30,820 nt of DNA from an uncultured Oscillospiraceae bacterium (GCA_934591845.1 CAKTPO010000027.1:1-30820); one strand, 5' to 3'. Positions 8,020 to 16,030 are shown, counted from the stretch's first letter. The notes: a model not told the origin generated them from the letters alone. Program-made: numbers and translations.

Positions 8020-8694
8020 ATGTTTGCAAGCGTCTGGCTGCTGCTCAGTGGCCTGTTCTACTCCCTGCAGCTCCACTCCGGCTCTTTCCCCAAGCCTTTG
8101 ACCTCCGAGGAAGAACGCCACTACTTAGAACGGGCCGCCCAAGGGGACCTGGAGGCCAGAAACATCCTGGTGGAACGGAATCTGCGGTTGGTGGCTCATG
8201 TGATGAAGAAATACTACGCCCAAACCGCCGACCAGGAGGACCTGATTTCCATTGGGACTATTGGGCTGATCAAGGGGGTCTCCACCTTTGATGCCTCCAA
8301 GGGGGCCAGGCTGGCGACCTATGCGGCCCGGTGTGTGGAGAATGAGATCCTCATGTACTTTCGCTCCCAGCGGAAAAGTGCCCAAGACGTGTCGCTGTCG
8401 GATTACATTGAAACCGGGGCGGAGGGTGCGCCGCTGGAACTGATGGATGTACTCAGTGAGGACTGCGATTTATTGGAGGAGGTCAGCGGGCGGGAAACGG
8501 TGGTGGAGCTGCGGCGGGCGGTGGAGCGGTGCCTGAGTGAGCAGGAGCGGCAGGTGGTGGTGCTTCGTTATGGCCTTGGCGGGGAAGCACCCCTGCGGCA
8601 GCGCCAGGTGGCAGAGCGGCTGGGCATCAGCCGGAGCTACATCTCCCGCATCGAAAAGCGGGCCTTGGGAAAACTCCGGGCAGAGCTGGAATAA
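8020..8694 (+). CDS. sigK: Sporulation sigma factor sigma-K, with pro-sequence
   Basis: Sigma-K directs late mother-cell transcription (coat, cortex, spore maturation). The 224-residue protein begins with a hydrophobic stretch (FASVWLLLSGLFYSLQLH) ahead of FPKPLTSEEERHYLERAAQG. This is the layout of pro-sigma-K, whose first 20 or so residues tether it to the outer forespore membrane until cleaved by SpoIVFB. Regions follow in order: RNLRLVAHVMKKY, DLISIGTIGLIKGV, ATYAARCVENEILMYFRS (region 2), and AERLGISRSYISRIEKRALG (region 4 helix-turn-helix). GAGGTG lies 7 bases before the ATG. The coding frame is continuous, so it is not interrupted by a skin-type element as in Bacillus subtilis. A terminator follows at once, so it is monocistronic. 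Confidence 0.95.
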   Translation: MFASVWLLLSGLFYSLQLHSGSFPKPLTSEEERHYLERAAQGDLEARNILVERNLRLVAHVMKKYYAQTADQEDLISIGTIGLIKGVSTFDASKGARLATYAARCVENEILMYFRSQRKSAQDVSLSDYIETGAEGAPLELMDVLSEDCDLLEEVSGRETVVELRRAVERCLSEQERQVVVLRYGLGGEAPLRQRQVAERLGISRSYISRIEKRALGKLRAELE

Positions 8695-8699
8695 AGAGT

Positions 8700-8726
8700 A
8701 CCCCCACCTGAAAATCGGGTGGGGGT
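8700..8726 (+). terminator. Terminator of sigK
   Basis: CCCCCACC and GGGTGGGGG form a GC-rich stem directly after the sigK stop. The T-tract is short (GTGTGTTAT), so termination may be partial. Confidence 0.65.
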
Positions 8727-8727
8727 G

Positions 8728-8736
8728 TGTTATAAT
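8728..8736 (+). promoter_or_regulatory. Extended -10 promoter for the ECF-like sigma gene
   Basis: TGTTATAAT is a perfect TGnTATAAT extended -10. It starts two bases after the sigK terminator stem, so the -35 region falls inside the hairpin and is poor. This gives a leader of roughly 140 bases before the ATG at 8884. Confidence 0.55.
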
Positions 8737-8883
8737 GGAAGCACAACGGAATATACGGGGCGGCTTGCGCTGTGCGTGTGAAAACAATTCCCATGCAAGT
8801 TTTATAAATGAACGTGACGCAACAGCCCAAACCGGTAGTAGATAAGTGAAGGCCCTTCAAATACACACAAGGGAGGTACATCC

Positions 8884-9444
8884 ATGGATGACAGCCAGAT
8901 CGTAGACTTATACTGGAAACGTCAAGGAAACGCTGTATCACAGACCAAGGAGAAATACGGGCGATATCTATTTTCCATAGCAAATCATATTTTGCAGCAA
9001 TATGAGGATTCCGAGGAATGTGTCAATGACACCCTTTATGGGGCCTGGAAATCGATTCCACCCCATAGACCTACGGTTTTATCCACTTATCTCGGGAAAA
9101 TCACACGCCGTCTGGCATTGAAAAAACATCGAGAAAAAACCGCTCAAAAAAGAGGCGGCATGGAGGCGGATCTGTCACTGGAAGAATTAGCCGATTGTAT
9201 TCCGGCAGGACGAACCATCGATGGGCAGCTGGATGATCGGGAACTGACACAGATTCTGAATCGCTTTTTATCTGAGTTGCCGGTGCAGCAGCGGAGAGCT
9301 TTTGTGTGCCGTTATTGGTATTGTGAATCCATTGCGGAAATTTCTCAAAGATTTTCTTGGAGTGAAAGCAAAACCAAAATGTTACTTCTGCGGACAAGGG
9401 AGAGGCTGAGACAATGCCTTAAAAAGGAGGGGATTTTCGTATGA
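8884..9444 (+). CDS. ECF-like sigma-70 family RNA polymerase sigma factor
   Basis: This 186-residue protein has region 2 at about residues 10-95 (YGRYLFSIANHILQ, DSEECVNDTLYGAWKSIPP, which is the usual EECVNDTxLxxW block of Firmicutes ECF factors) and region 4 at about 120-180 (LPVQQRRAFVCRYWY, SIAEISQRFSWSESKTKMLL). AGGGAGGT precedes the ATG by 6 bases. The stop overlaps the start of the next gene by 4 bases (ATGA), so the two are translationally coupled. By analogy with this gene order, the downstream membrane protein is its likely regulator. Its regulon and signal cannot be told from sequence. Ordinary ribosome binding site and codon use suggest it is vegetative rather than sporulation-specific. 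Confidence 0.85.
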   Translation: MDDSQIVDLYWKRQGNAVSQTKEKYGRYLFSIANHILQQYEDSEECVNDTLYGAWKSIPPHRPTVLSTYLGKITRRLALKKHREKTAQKRGGMEADLSLEELADCIPAGRTIDGQLDDRELTQILNRFLSELPVQQRRAFVCRYWYCESIAEISQRFSWSESKTKMLLLRTRERLRQCLKKEGIFV

Positions 9445-10682
9445 GCGCGATTCGTTTACAGGATGCCATTGGTGAAATTCAGGATTCGTTTCTTTTAGAA
9501 GCGTACACGGAAGCGAACCAGAAAAAACCGAAAAAATGGTTGGCACCGCTGCTTGTGGCGGCCATCCTTGCGTTGGGGCTGGTGGCTTGCACACCGATGC
9601 TTTTTAACAGCATTTCCGGCGATGACCTGTCTCTGAAAGCAGACTATGTGGGAAACGGTATTGTAGAAATTACCGTTGAAAACAGATCCGCAAAGGTTCT
9701 GAACTTCCAGCCCAAGCTAAAGCTGGAACGGTGGTCAGACGGTGAAGAAATACCCGCCAAGGGAAAGGTCACGTTCCGAAATACACAAATCGCCCCCAAA
9801 AGCAGCGGTGTAATGACCGTTGATCTTTCCAAGGCTTACGATCTTAACGAATTAGAGACACCGCTTCTCAATGACTGGTACTATTTTCTTCTGACAAATA
9901 ACAATTTCTATTTCGGGCAGGACTGGATATGCACCGTTTATTTCTGGGAGCAGGATCGCATGGCGGCGCCCGTCTATCCGGTGCAGCCCAGTCCCGCAGA
10001 GGCAGATCCGGAGCTTGCCCGGAGCGTCGCCCCTGATTTGCGTTCTTTCTTTGAAGAATCCATCCTTACAGATAAAGAAAAACGGGCAGAAGTCACCATG
10101 GCTTATTATGAGCGTTGCGCAGAGTTGATCCGCACATCCGGGAAGACGGTCATTCGTCCTGTGTCACCGGCACCGACTTTCTTGACTGCTGATTTTCCGG
10201 CAGGAACCGTTCTGGATAGAAATCTTCCGGAGAATACGCAATACCAGCTGATTGGACTGAAAGTTGCATCCACAGATAGCTACGCATTCCCTGTGGGGGC
10301 TTCCTGGGAGGATACGGCCTATATTTTCAGCATCATTGTACCCCAAAAGGCAGCAGACCTTTCCGAGGCCACGGGAGACGAAATACAGGTAACCTATGTG
10401 ATGGCGTATGATTCTGACCAGGCAGCCCAGCCGGATGCCTACACGCTGATACACGGGCAACTTGTGCCACTTTCCGAACTGCTTCCGGAGATGGTTTATC
10501 AGGACAAGCAGTATACGGCCTTTAATGTGACCGAATATTTCTTTACAGACCTGGACACGCATATTGGGGCATTCCGGCAGCACAGGACAGATTTGTTCTT
10601 TAATGAAGATGTTCTGGAACGGATCCACAACGGTTATGCGTATCTCCGGGAAGCGGTAAAGGAAATGTATCTGTACGAATGA
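9441..10682 (+). CDS. Membrane-anchored putative anti-sigma / sensor protein
   Basis: The 413-residue protein has a short cytoplasmic N-terminus (LQDAIGEIQDSFLLEAYTEA) typical of the partner proteins encoded after this ECF family. A single membrane helix lies at about residues 33-52 (WLAPLLVAAILALGLVACTP), followed by an extracellular domain of 360 residues. Residues 65-160 form a beta-rich unit (ADYVGNGIVEITVENRSAKV) like an Ig-type or DUF-class sensor domain. LVAC at 47-50 looks like a lipobox but is too far from the start to be a normal lipoprotein signal. It overlaps the sigma gene by 4 bases. I infer that it holds the sigma factor inactive until an envelope signal arrives; no enzyme motif was found. 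Confidence 0.65.
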   Translation: MSAIRLQDAIGEIQDSFLLEAYTEANQKKPKKWLAPLLVAAILALGLVACTPMLFNSISGDDLSLKADYVGNGIVEITVENRSAKVLNFQPKLKLERWSDGEEIPAKGKVTFRNTQIAPKSSGVMTVDLSKAYDLNELETPLLNDWYYFLLTNNNFYFGQDWICTVYFWEQDRMAAPVYPVQPSPAEADPELARSVAPDLRSFFEESILTDKEKRAEVTMAYYERCAELIRTSGKTVIRPVSPAPTFLTADFPAGTVLDRNLPENTQYQLIGLKVASTDSYAFPVGASWEDTAYIFSIIVPQKAADLSEATGDEIQVTYVMAYDSDQAAQPDAYTLIHGQLVPLSELLPEMVYQDKQYTAFNVTEYFFTDLDTHIGAFRQHRTDLFFNEDVLERIHNGYAYLREAVKEMYLYE

Positions 10683-10802
10683 GCGTAGAATGATTGCTGA
10701 GAGGTGGTAAATATATATCCTGCAATACCCTCGCGTTTGAGAACATATGAGGGGATGATGTCAATTGAGACGTGGAAGATTTTCTGAGATGTAGTGCATG
10801 AT

Positions 10803-10839
10803 AAAACCGCCGTCCCGATTTGGTCGGGGCGGCGGTTTT
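10803..10839. terminator. Bidirectional terminator between convergent genes
   Basis: AAAACCGCCGTCCCGA pairs with TCGGGGCGGCGGTTTT. The A-run on one side and the T-run on the other let it serve both the anti-sigma gene (plus) and the kinase gene (minus). Confidence 0.85.
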
Positions 10840-10849
10840 CGGAGTTTCC

Positions 10850-13840
10850 TCAGGAAATCGTAAAGCTGTTATTTGCCACAGGGGAGCCGTTGAAGTAGAC
10901 GGTGATGGAGTAGTTGCCGGCTTCGGTGGGGGCTTTGGGGAGGTTCAGTTCGCCCAGCTGGTAGTTGCCGTCGAAGAACAGGTCGTACATGTCTGCGGTC
11001 TCCGAGGAGATCAGGCTGGGGATGGGGTTGCCGTCGCCGTCCCGGTAGACGTACATCACGTCAATGTCCTCATGCTGGAGGTAGAACTTGACGGTGGCTT
11101 CCAGAACCATGGAAATGCCGTCACCGGACTTGAAGGAAGTGGTAAATTCGTCAGAATTGATGTTGTCCGTCAGCCAGGTGCCGCTGGGGGTCTTTAGCAG
11201 CTTGGAGGTGATTTTGTCTCCGGTCAGACCCTGGGCGGAGAAGGTGGGGGGTGTGGCGGTGGTATAACTCTTGGTGCCGCCAAAGATGGAGGTGTCATCA
11301 GCCAGCTGCAAGGTCAGATTATAGGTGGTCTCCGGGATTTTCGGGGTGATGGTGCCGGAGGCGGTGCTGCATTTGATGACGCTGGAAGAAGTGGAGTTAT
11401 TCAGGGCGTACATGAGCAGCCATCCATCTGCCGGGGCTTTGCCGTCAAAGTTCCAGCTGACATCCAGGCCCCCTTCGTCATTTTCCGTGATCTCAAAGTC
11501 GGTAATGGTAATGGGGTTGGCGGAGATGGTCAGCCGGGTGGGCTGGGTCATTCCGGCGGGGGTGACTTCCACGGTGTAGGACTTTTCGTTGCTGGTGTTC
11601 CGGAAGGTGGCAATGGTGCCCTCTACGGTCTGGGTCTCGTCATAATCGTCGGAATAGCACCGGACGGTCCAGCTGTCAACCGGAGTGGCGGGGCCGTCCC
11701 AACCAATGGTCAGGTCGCCGCCCAGACGGGAGATCACATCCAGATTGTTGGCGGAAATCAGGCTCAGCACCGTGTATTTGATGGAAGTCTGGCCCACCAG
11801 CTGAGAACTGTCAGAGGCGGTCAGACGGATGGTATACTCCTTGCCCACCCGCAGACCTTTTAGCGTCACAGAATGGCCGGTGAAGTTCTGCATGATGTTG
11901 TCTTCCCCCTCGCAGGCGGCGGAGACCACCCAACCCTCCGGCTCATGGCCGGTAACGGTCAGGCTCAGCAGCACACTGCCCTCGTCCTGGCCGGTGACGG
12001 CGGTCATGGAGACGATCTCCGTCTGGCCTTCGGTGGTGTACACATCGGAGATCTGCCCGGTGAGTTTGTGCAGACCCTCCACATTTACCAGAATGTTGTA
12101 AAGGGCATCGGGACTCAGGCCGGTGAATACCGCCTTGCCGTCGGAAACCGGGGCGGTCAGCACATTTCCGTAGGCATCGGTGCAGGTGACGGTCAGCAGA
12201 CTGTCGGCTACATCCGTATCCAGGGAAACCGTCAGCTCATTCTGGGAGCCGGTGACGGAAATGCCGTTAATGTGAAGCAGATAGAAGTTTTTATAGAACC
12301 AATTGGTGAACAGGCCTACGCCGATGGCGAGAACCAGCAGCACGGAGATCACCAGTGGGGCCTTGCTCCGGCGGTTCTTTTCCACATCCACAGGGGTAAC
12401 GTTCTGCATGACGGGCTTGCGGACGGGATGGGGCCGCATTTCCGGGTATCTGGGGGCTTGCAGCAGATCCTTGACAGAATCCAGCTCGCTGTCCAAATCG
12501 AAATTGTCTTCGGTTTTGGGAGCAATCACCGGGAACACCACATCATCCTCCGGCTCCTGGGTCACGGCCACACCGGCGGGGGCAAAGCGGACAGTGCCCT
12601 GATCCAGCACGTTTGGGTCCGGCTGGGGGGAGACCGTTTCGTGGAACTCCATGCGAATGGTGGAATCGGAGACGGGGGTCTGGGGGGCCGGGTCTTCCGG
12701 AATGGACCAGTCCATCTCCGGCACCGGGGGTTCCTCAGCGGTTCCATCATCCAAAGGAAGGTCTGCTTCCACGGGTTCCTCGGGAACCTGAGGGGGCGCA
12801 GCGGTTTCGGCCACTTCCGGGGCATCCGGGGTTTCGGGCGTTTCCGGTTCCTGCACTGTTTCGGTGTTCTGGGCTTCTTCCGGGGTTTCCGCCGGAGCCT
12901 CCGCGGGGGCCACAGGGGCCTGGGGGACTTGGGGGGCCAGGGGCGCAATAGGCGTATCCGAGGGAGCGGCGGTTTGCAGATACTCGGCCAGTGCCGTTCC
13001 CATCTCCGCCGGGTCGGCATACCGGTCTTCCTGCCGGGGAGAAAGGGCCTTTAGAATGATGTTCGTCATGGCCTCGTCGGCATAGGCGGGGGCATCTAGG
13101 GGCCGTTCCGGATCCTCGGGCAGCTGGGGCAGGGTGCCACCGTTGTAAATCCTGTAGAGGATCATGCCCAGGGCGTAGGTATCCACCGTCAGATTCAGGG
13201 TGGCCATAGGGTCCCGGGTTTCCGGGGCAGAGTAGGGGGATAAGTATTTCTCCGGCATGGAGGTATAGTCCAGGAACTTGGTGGATACAAAGCCCAGATC
13301 GCCAATGCGGCAGTGGCCGGTTTCATCCAAAAAGACGTTGGTGGGCTTGAGATCCACATACAGGTGCCCGGCCCGGCGGCACAGAGAAAGGGCACCGCAA
13401 AGGTCCAGAGCCATGTTTACCGCCTGCAAATGGGTCACGGCAGTGCGGCGCAGGGCCTTTTCCAAAGACCTGCTGTATTTTCCCACCAGGTACACATGGT
13501 AGCCCAGGCGGTTCTTTTTCATAGGAGAGACCTGCCAGCCTTCATAGGCCTGGAATCCGTCCAGGGCGGCCATGCTTTGCAGAAACTCCGCCTCAGCCCC
13601 GGCTTCCTCTGCCTGCTGGCGGAAATAATCCAGGGCGGCGGCAGGGTCTTTGTAGGCCCCCGTTACCAGCAGGGCATCCAGCTGGGTCTGGGAAGGGGGG
13701 ACGGACAGAATTTTGACAATATATTTTTGATCGGAACCCTCTTTCATGGCAGGGCAACAGCAGGCCCCGGGCCGGTTGCTCATAGGCGCACCCAGGGCAA
13801 AGCCGTCCAAAAGAGGAGAAACCAAATTGGAATCAGACAT
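10850..13840 (-). CDS. Transmembrane Ser/Thr protein kinase-like protein with extracellular Ig/Fn3-type repeats
   Basis: AAGGAGG lies 9 bases before the ATG at 13840, which I choose over the GTG/ATG at 13864; this gives 996 residues. Residues 35-290 are a protein-kinase fold: candidate Lys43 (YIVKIL), catalytic loop YVDLKPTN (Asp163, Asn168; HRD is changed to YVD), DLG in place of DFG (Asp181), APE at 205-207, and TYALGMILYRIYNG. The glycine loop is degenerate and Cys-rich (ACCCPAM). Then come a Pro/Ala/Glu-rich linker (about 290-480), one membrane helix (about 493-516) and some 480 extracellular residues in several beta-sandwich-like modules (for example ITDFEITENDEGGLDVSWNF). It lacks PASTA repeats, so it is not a PrkC orthologue. 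It could be an active kinase or a pseudokinase sensor. Confidence 0.8.
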   Translation of the reverse strand: MSDSNLVSPLLDGFALGAPMSNRPGACCCPAMKEGSDQKYIVKILSVPPSQTQLDALLVTGAYKDPAAALDYFRQQAEEAGAEAEFLQSMAALDGFQAYEGWQVSPMKKNRLGYHVYLVGKYSRSLEKALRRTAVTHLQAVNMALDLCGALSLCRRAGHLYVDLKPTNVFLDETGHCRIGDLGFVSTKFLDYTSMPEKYLSPYSAPETRDPMATLNLTVDTYALGMILYRIYNGGTLPQLPEDPERPLDAPAYADEAMTNIILKALSPRQEDRYADPAEMGTALAEYLQTAAPSDTPIAPLAPQVPQAPVAPAEAPAETPEEAQNTETVQEPETPETPDAPEVAETAAPPQVPEEPVEADLPLDDGTAEEPPVPEMDWSIPEDPAPQTPVSDSTIRMEFHETVSPQPDPNVLDQGTVRFAPAGVAVTQEPEDDVVFPVIAPKTEDNFDLDSELDSVKDLLQAPRYPEMRPHPVRKPVMQNVTPVDVEKNRRSKAPLVISVLLVLAIGVGLFTNWFYKNFYLLHINGISVTGSQNELTVSLDTDVADSLLTVTCTDAYGNVLTAPVSDGKAVFTGLSPDALYNILVNVEGLHKLTGQISDVYTTEGQTEIVSMTAVTGQDEGSVLLSLTVTGHEPEGWVVSAACEGEDNIMQNFTGHSVTLKGLRVGKEYTIRLTASDSSQLVGQTSIKYTVLSLISANNLDVISRLGGDLTIGWDGPATPVDSWTVRCYSDDYDETQTVEGTIATFRNTSNEKSYTVEVTPAGMTQPTRLTISANPITITDFEITENDEGGLDVSWNFDGKAPADGWLLMYALNNSTSSSVIKCSTASGTITPKIPETTYNLTLQLADDTSIFGGTKSYTTATPPTFSAQGLTGDKITSKLLKTPSGTWLTDNINSDEFTTSFKSGDGISMVLEATVKFYLQHEDIDVMYVYRDGDGNPIPSLISSETADMYDLFFDGNYQLGELNLPKAPTEAGNYSITVYFNGSPVANNSFTIS

Positions 13841-13864
13841 AAAATTCGCCTCCTTAACCCTCAT

Positions 13865-13893
13865 ATCATAAGATAAAATTGTGAAAAAATCAA
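13865..13893 (-). promoter_or_regulatory. Sigma-A promoter of the kinase gene
   Basis: Read on the minus strand: TTGATT, 17 bases, TATGAT, about 25 bases upstream of the ATG at 13840. Confidence 0.6.
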
Positions 13894-13984
13894 CATTCTT
13901 TTTGCAATTTGGAAAAAAGAAAGAACGCTTTTGAATGTTTTGAAATTTTTAAGGACCGGGTGATGATTATTTACACAAAGGCAC

Positions 13985-14013
13985 TTGTTTTCCAAAAGGA
14001 AAAGTGGTATAAT
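13985..14013 (+). promoter_or_regulatory. Sigma-A promoter of the zinc-ribbon surface protein gene
   Basis: TTGTTT (13985-13990), a 17-base spacer, and TATAAT (14008-14013) preceded by TGG, an extended -10. It is divergent from the kinase promoter about 90 bases away, so the pair may be co-regulated. Confidence 0.75.
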
Positions 14014-14098
14014 TCGTCAATAAAAGAGAGATTATATCTGAGGGAGACGGCACCACAGACCTATGGTGGTATTTTTCTCCCGTAAGGAGGAATTGACC

Positions 14099-15145
14099 AT
14101 GAATCGGATCACTTGCGAGGTTTGCGGCACCGCTTTTCAGGATACAGCGTCCTGCTGCCCCATCTGCGGCTGGCGGCCGGACGGTACACAGACAGACCCT
14201 GGGGTAGACCCTGCGGAATTGGAGGGCATCAATATGGACGAGATTACCAGAGACCTGAACGCCGACAGCACAAAGAAAAGACCGGGAGCCGGTCGACGGG
14301 TCTTCGACTTTGACGAGGCAAACCGTGACCGTGCCGCTTCCGTCAGCGCCGAAGACGACGATACCGATTACTATTCCTCCGCACCTGATGACGAGGAACC
14401 CCAGAAGACCAATACGGGCCTGGTGGTGGTACTGGTGATTTTCATTGCCCTGGTGCTGCTGGCCACGGCATTCCTGGCCTTTAAGTTCCTGCTGCCCGGG
14501 AAAAAGGCAGAGGACAAAAAGGAAACGACCACCCCAACGGTGATGGCCGAGACCATTGAAACCGTGGCAACGGAAACCACCGAGGCTCCTACCGTTCCCT
14601 GCACCGGCCTTGCCATGCCCAGCGGCGTGGAGAACCTGACCAGCGTCGGTCAGATGTGGCTGCTGCATGTGGTAGTCACCCCGGAGGATACCACCGATAC
14701 CCTGACCTACAGCTCTGAGGATGAAAGTGTGGTCACCGTCAATTCCGACGGCTGCCTGACGGCGGTGGGCAACGGCACCACCAACGTGGTCATTACCTGC
14801 GGCGACCAGACCCTCAAGTGCCCGGTAACGGTGGCCATTGAGGAGACCAAGCCCACAGAAGCCCCCACGGAAGCACCCACCGAGGCGGCGACCGAGGCCA
14901 CTTCTTCCGGAAACACCACCTTGAAGCTGAAAAAGACCGACATCACCTTCGGCAAGCTGGGTGTTTACACCACCTTGGAACTGGACTGCGACTTGAAGCC
15001 TGAGGACGTTACCTGGTCCACCAGTGATTCCAGCATTGCCATGGTACGCAACGGCGTTGTCACCGCCATGGGCCGGGGCGTTGCAAAAGTCACCGCCAAG
15101 TACGACGGCCAGAGTGTCAGCTGCGTGGTGCGGGTCAAGTACTAA
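14099..15145 (+). CDS. Zinc-ribbon, single-pass membrane protein with two Ig-like (BIG2) domains
   Basis: AAGGAGG (14084-14090) sits 8 bases before the ATG at 14099, giving 348 residues. A cytoplasmic zinc ribbon has C6-x2-C9 and C20-x2-C23 (CEVCGTAF, CCPICGW). An acidic linker with EDDDTDYY follows, then one membrane helix at about 108-130 (LVVVLVIFIALVLLATAFLA). Outside are two BIG2-type domains, each with the usual LTYSSEDESVVTV / GCLTAVGNGTTNVVI or VTWSTSDSSIAMV / GVVTAMGRGVAKVTA pattern, joined by TEAPTEAPTEAATEAT. BIG2 domains are common in cell-surface proteins. Its orientation back-to-back with the kinase, which also has beta-sandwich ectodomains, suggests a shared envelope-sensing role; this is inference. 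No enzyme domain was seen. Confidence 0.8.
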   Translation: MNRITCEVCGTAFQDTASCCPICGWRPDGTQTDPGVDPAELEGINMDEITRDLNADSTKKRPGAGRRVFDFDEANRDRAASVSAEDDDTDYYSSAPDDEEPQKTNTGLVVVLVIFIALVLLATAFLAFKFLLPGKKAEDKKETTTPTVMAETIETVATETTEAPTVPCTGLAMPSGVENLTSVGQMWLLHVVVTPEDTTDTLTYSSEDESVVTVNSDGCLTAVGNGTTNVVITCGDQTLKCPVTVAIEETKPTEAPTEAPTEAATEATSSGNTTLKLKKTDITFGKLGVYTTLELDCDLKPEDVTWSTSDSSIAMVRNGVVTAMGRGVAKVTAKYDGQSVSCVVRVKY

Positions 15146-15148
15146 GCC

Positions 15149-15317
15149 TTAGGGAAACTCTGAATAAATCGTCTGCGGCTGGGAAGCGGATCTTTTGTCC
15201 CCATGCTGCGGTATCCAATGTGGGAAATACACAAAGTATTCCTCCACATTGGATACCTTGCCTGGAAACAAAATCTCTCGCTTCCAGCTCTTGCCAATTT
15301 AATCAGAGCTTCCCTTA
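15149..15317. repeat. MITE-like structured repeat, copy A
   Basis: The element starts TTA-GGGAAACTCTGAATAAAT and ends with the inverted version ATTTAATCAGAGCTTCCC-TTA. Inside are two nested stems: 15178-15188 with 15289-15298 (GCTGGGAAGCG / CGCTTCCAGC) and a perfect 14-bp stem 15210-15223 with 15244-15257 (GGTATCCAATGTGG / CCACATTGGATACC). A conserved loop contains AATACACAAAGTATT. It begins 4 bases after the stop of the upstream gene. Copy B at 29494-29661 shares the outer parts but has different, co-varying stems. Confidence 0.85.
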
Positions 15318-15328
15318 GAATAAATAAT

Positions 15329-15363
15329 AAACGCAGCGATGGTCAGCCCGTCGCTGCGTTTTT
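15329..15363. terminator. Bidirectional terminator
   Basis: AAACGCAGCGA and TCGCTGCGTTTTT form a strong stem between the convergent BIG2-protein gene and the DUF378 gene. Confidence 0.8.
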
Positions 15364-15367
15364 GCGC

Positions 15368-15868
15368 TTATTCCCCGCAGTCCCGGAAAGCGGCTTTCCG
15401 GAAGAAAAAGGTGATGCACCAGAGCCCCGCAAAGCCTACCAGGGTATAGAGAATGCGGCTTAAAAGGCTTCCCGTTCCACCAAACAGCCAGGCCACCAAA
15501 TCAAACTGAAAAAGCCCTACCAGCCCCCAGTTGATGCAACCTACCACCGCTAAAATCAGTGCGACCATATCCATATTCGCTTCCTCCTTTGGTTTCATAG
15601 TTTCCCTTACAGTCTTTCCATGTTTCCTGGGAAATATGTGCCACAGGGCTTCGCAAATCGAATCAAAAGCAGCCCGGGGATGGGATTCCCGGGCTGCTTG
15701 AAACAGATGCCTGTATTCCGGCAGGATATAGCCGTAGAGAATATCGCTTTTCTCCGTAAAAATCCGGTATACGTCATCTGCCTTTACACCCAATCTGGCA
15801 GCAACGTTTTCAATGCAAAACACCGCGAATTCCAGTTCATCTTGATTCTGAATATGCTTTTCCGGCAT
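15368..15868 (-). CDS. DUF3791-like plus DUF378 (YuzA-like) reading frame
   Basis: The ATG at 15868 has GGGGTG about 6 bases upstream and gives 166 residues. Residues 9-55 (DELEFAVFCIENVAARLGVK, YRIFTEKSDILYGYILPEY) match DUF3791 small proteins. Residues 99-166 (MDMVALILAVVGCINWGLVG then LFQFDLVAWLFG and SRILYTLVGFAGLW) match DUF378, a two-helix membrane protein of about 65 residues. The two are normally separate. AAAGGAGG lies 8 bases before an internal ATG at 15574, strong evidence that DUF378 is also, or only, made independently (15368-15574, 68 residues). The joining segment contains a terminator-like hairpin and no conserved sequence, so the apparent fusion may be the decayed end of DUF3791. 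Functions of both families are unknown. Confidence 0.7.
   Translation of the reverse strand: MPEKHIQNQDELEFAVFCIENVAARLGVKADDVYRIFTEKSDILYGYILPEYRHLFQAARESHPRAAFDSICEALWHIFPRKHGKTVRETMKPKEEANMDMVALILAVVGCINWGLVGLFQFDLVAWLFGGTGSLLSRILYTLVGFAGLWCITFFFRKAAFRDCGE
15575..15590 (-). promoter_or_regulatory. Ribosome binding site inside the reading frame, for DUF378
   Basis: On the minus strand AAAGGAGG followed by 8 bases and ATG (15574). It is encoded within MKPKEEAN of the longer frame. Its strength points to an independent start for DUF378. Confidence 0.7.
15667..15699 (-). terminator. Terminator-like hairpin inside an open reading frame
   Basis: Perfect 12-bp arms AAGCAGCCCGGG / CCCGGGCTGCTT with a 9-base loop; on the minus strand TTTTGATT follows. 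It lies between the DUF3791 and DUF378 parts and probably attenuates transcription between them. Confidence 0.55.
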
Positions 15869-15911
15869 GATCGGCACCCCTGTCTTAAAAGTATTCGGTT
15901 TTATTGCTTTT

Positions 15912-15940
15912 ATTTTACTCTAAGAAAAGCCCAAAATCAA
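15912..15940 (-). promoter_or_regulatory. Sigma-A promoter of the DUF3791/DUF378 gene
   Basis: Minus strand: TTGATT, 17 bases, TAAAAT. It is divergent from the ispE promoter 30 bases away. Confidence 0.6.
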
Positions 15941-15970
15941 CCGTGAGAAGCTGGGGGCCGAAACGCAAGA

Positions 15971-15999
15971 TTGCTTTTTTCAAAAGAATCCGCTATAAT
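15971..15999 (+). promoter_or_regulatory. Sigma-A promoter of ispE
   Basis: TTGCTT (15971-15976), 17 bases, TATAAT (15994-15999). Because the TTG at 15971 is the -35 element, it is not the translation start of ispE. Confidence 0.75.
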
Positions 16000-16030
16000 G
16001 GGAAAAAAGCCAAAAGGAGACATGAATCCT

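Noticed and set aside
8020..8694. Interruption of sigK by a skin-type element
   Set aside because: The sigK frame is continuous from the pro-sequence through region 4.
11873..13054. 393-residue plus-strand reading frame rich in Gly/His
   Set aside because: It is antisense to the kinase gene, an artefact of the strong third-position GC bias; no ribosome binding site and no domain.
15203..15463. Reading frame containing WKQNLSLPALANLIRASL, seen again near 29596
   Set aside because: It is the translation of the repeat element's right half in both copies and has no ribosome binding site; shared by repeat identity, not by protein selection.
15971..16030. Longer N-terminus for ispE from TTG 15971
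   Set aside because: The TTG and following bases form a good -35/-10 promoter, and AGGAG serves the later ATG.
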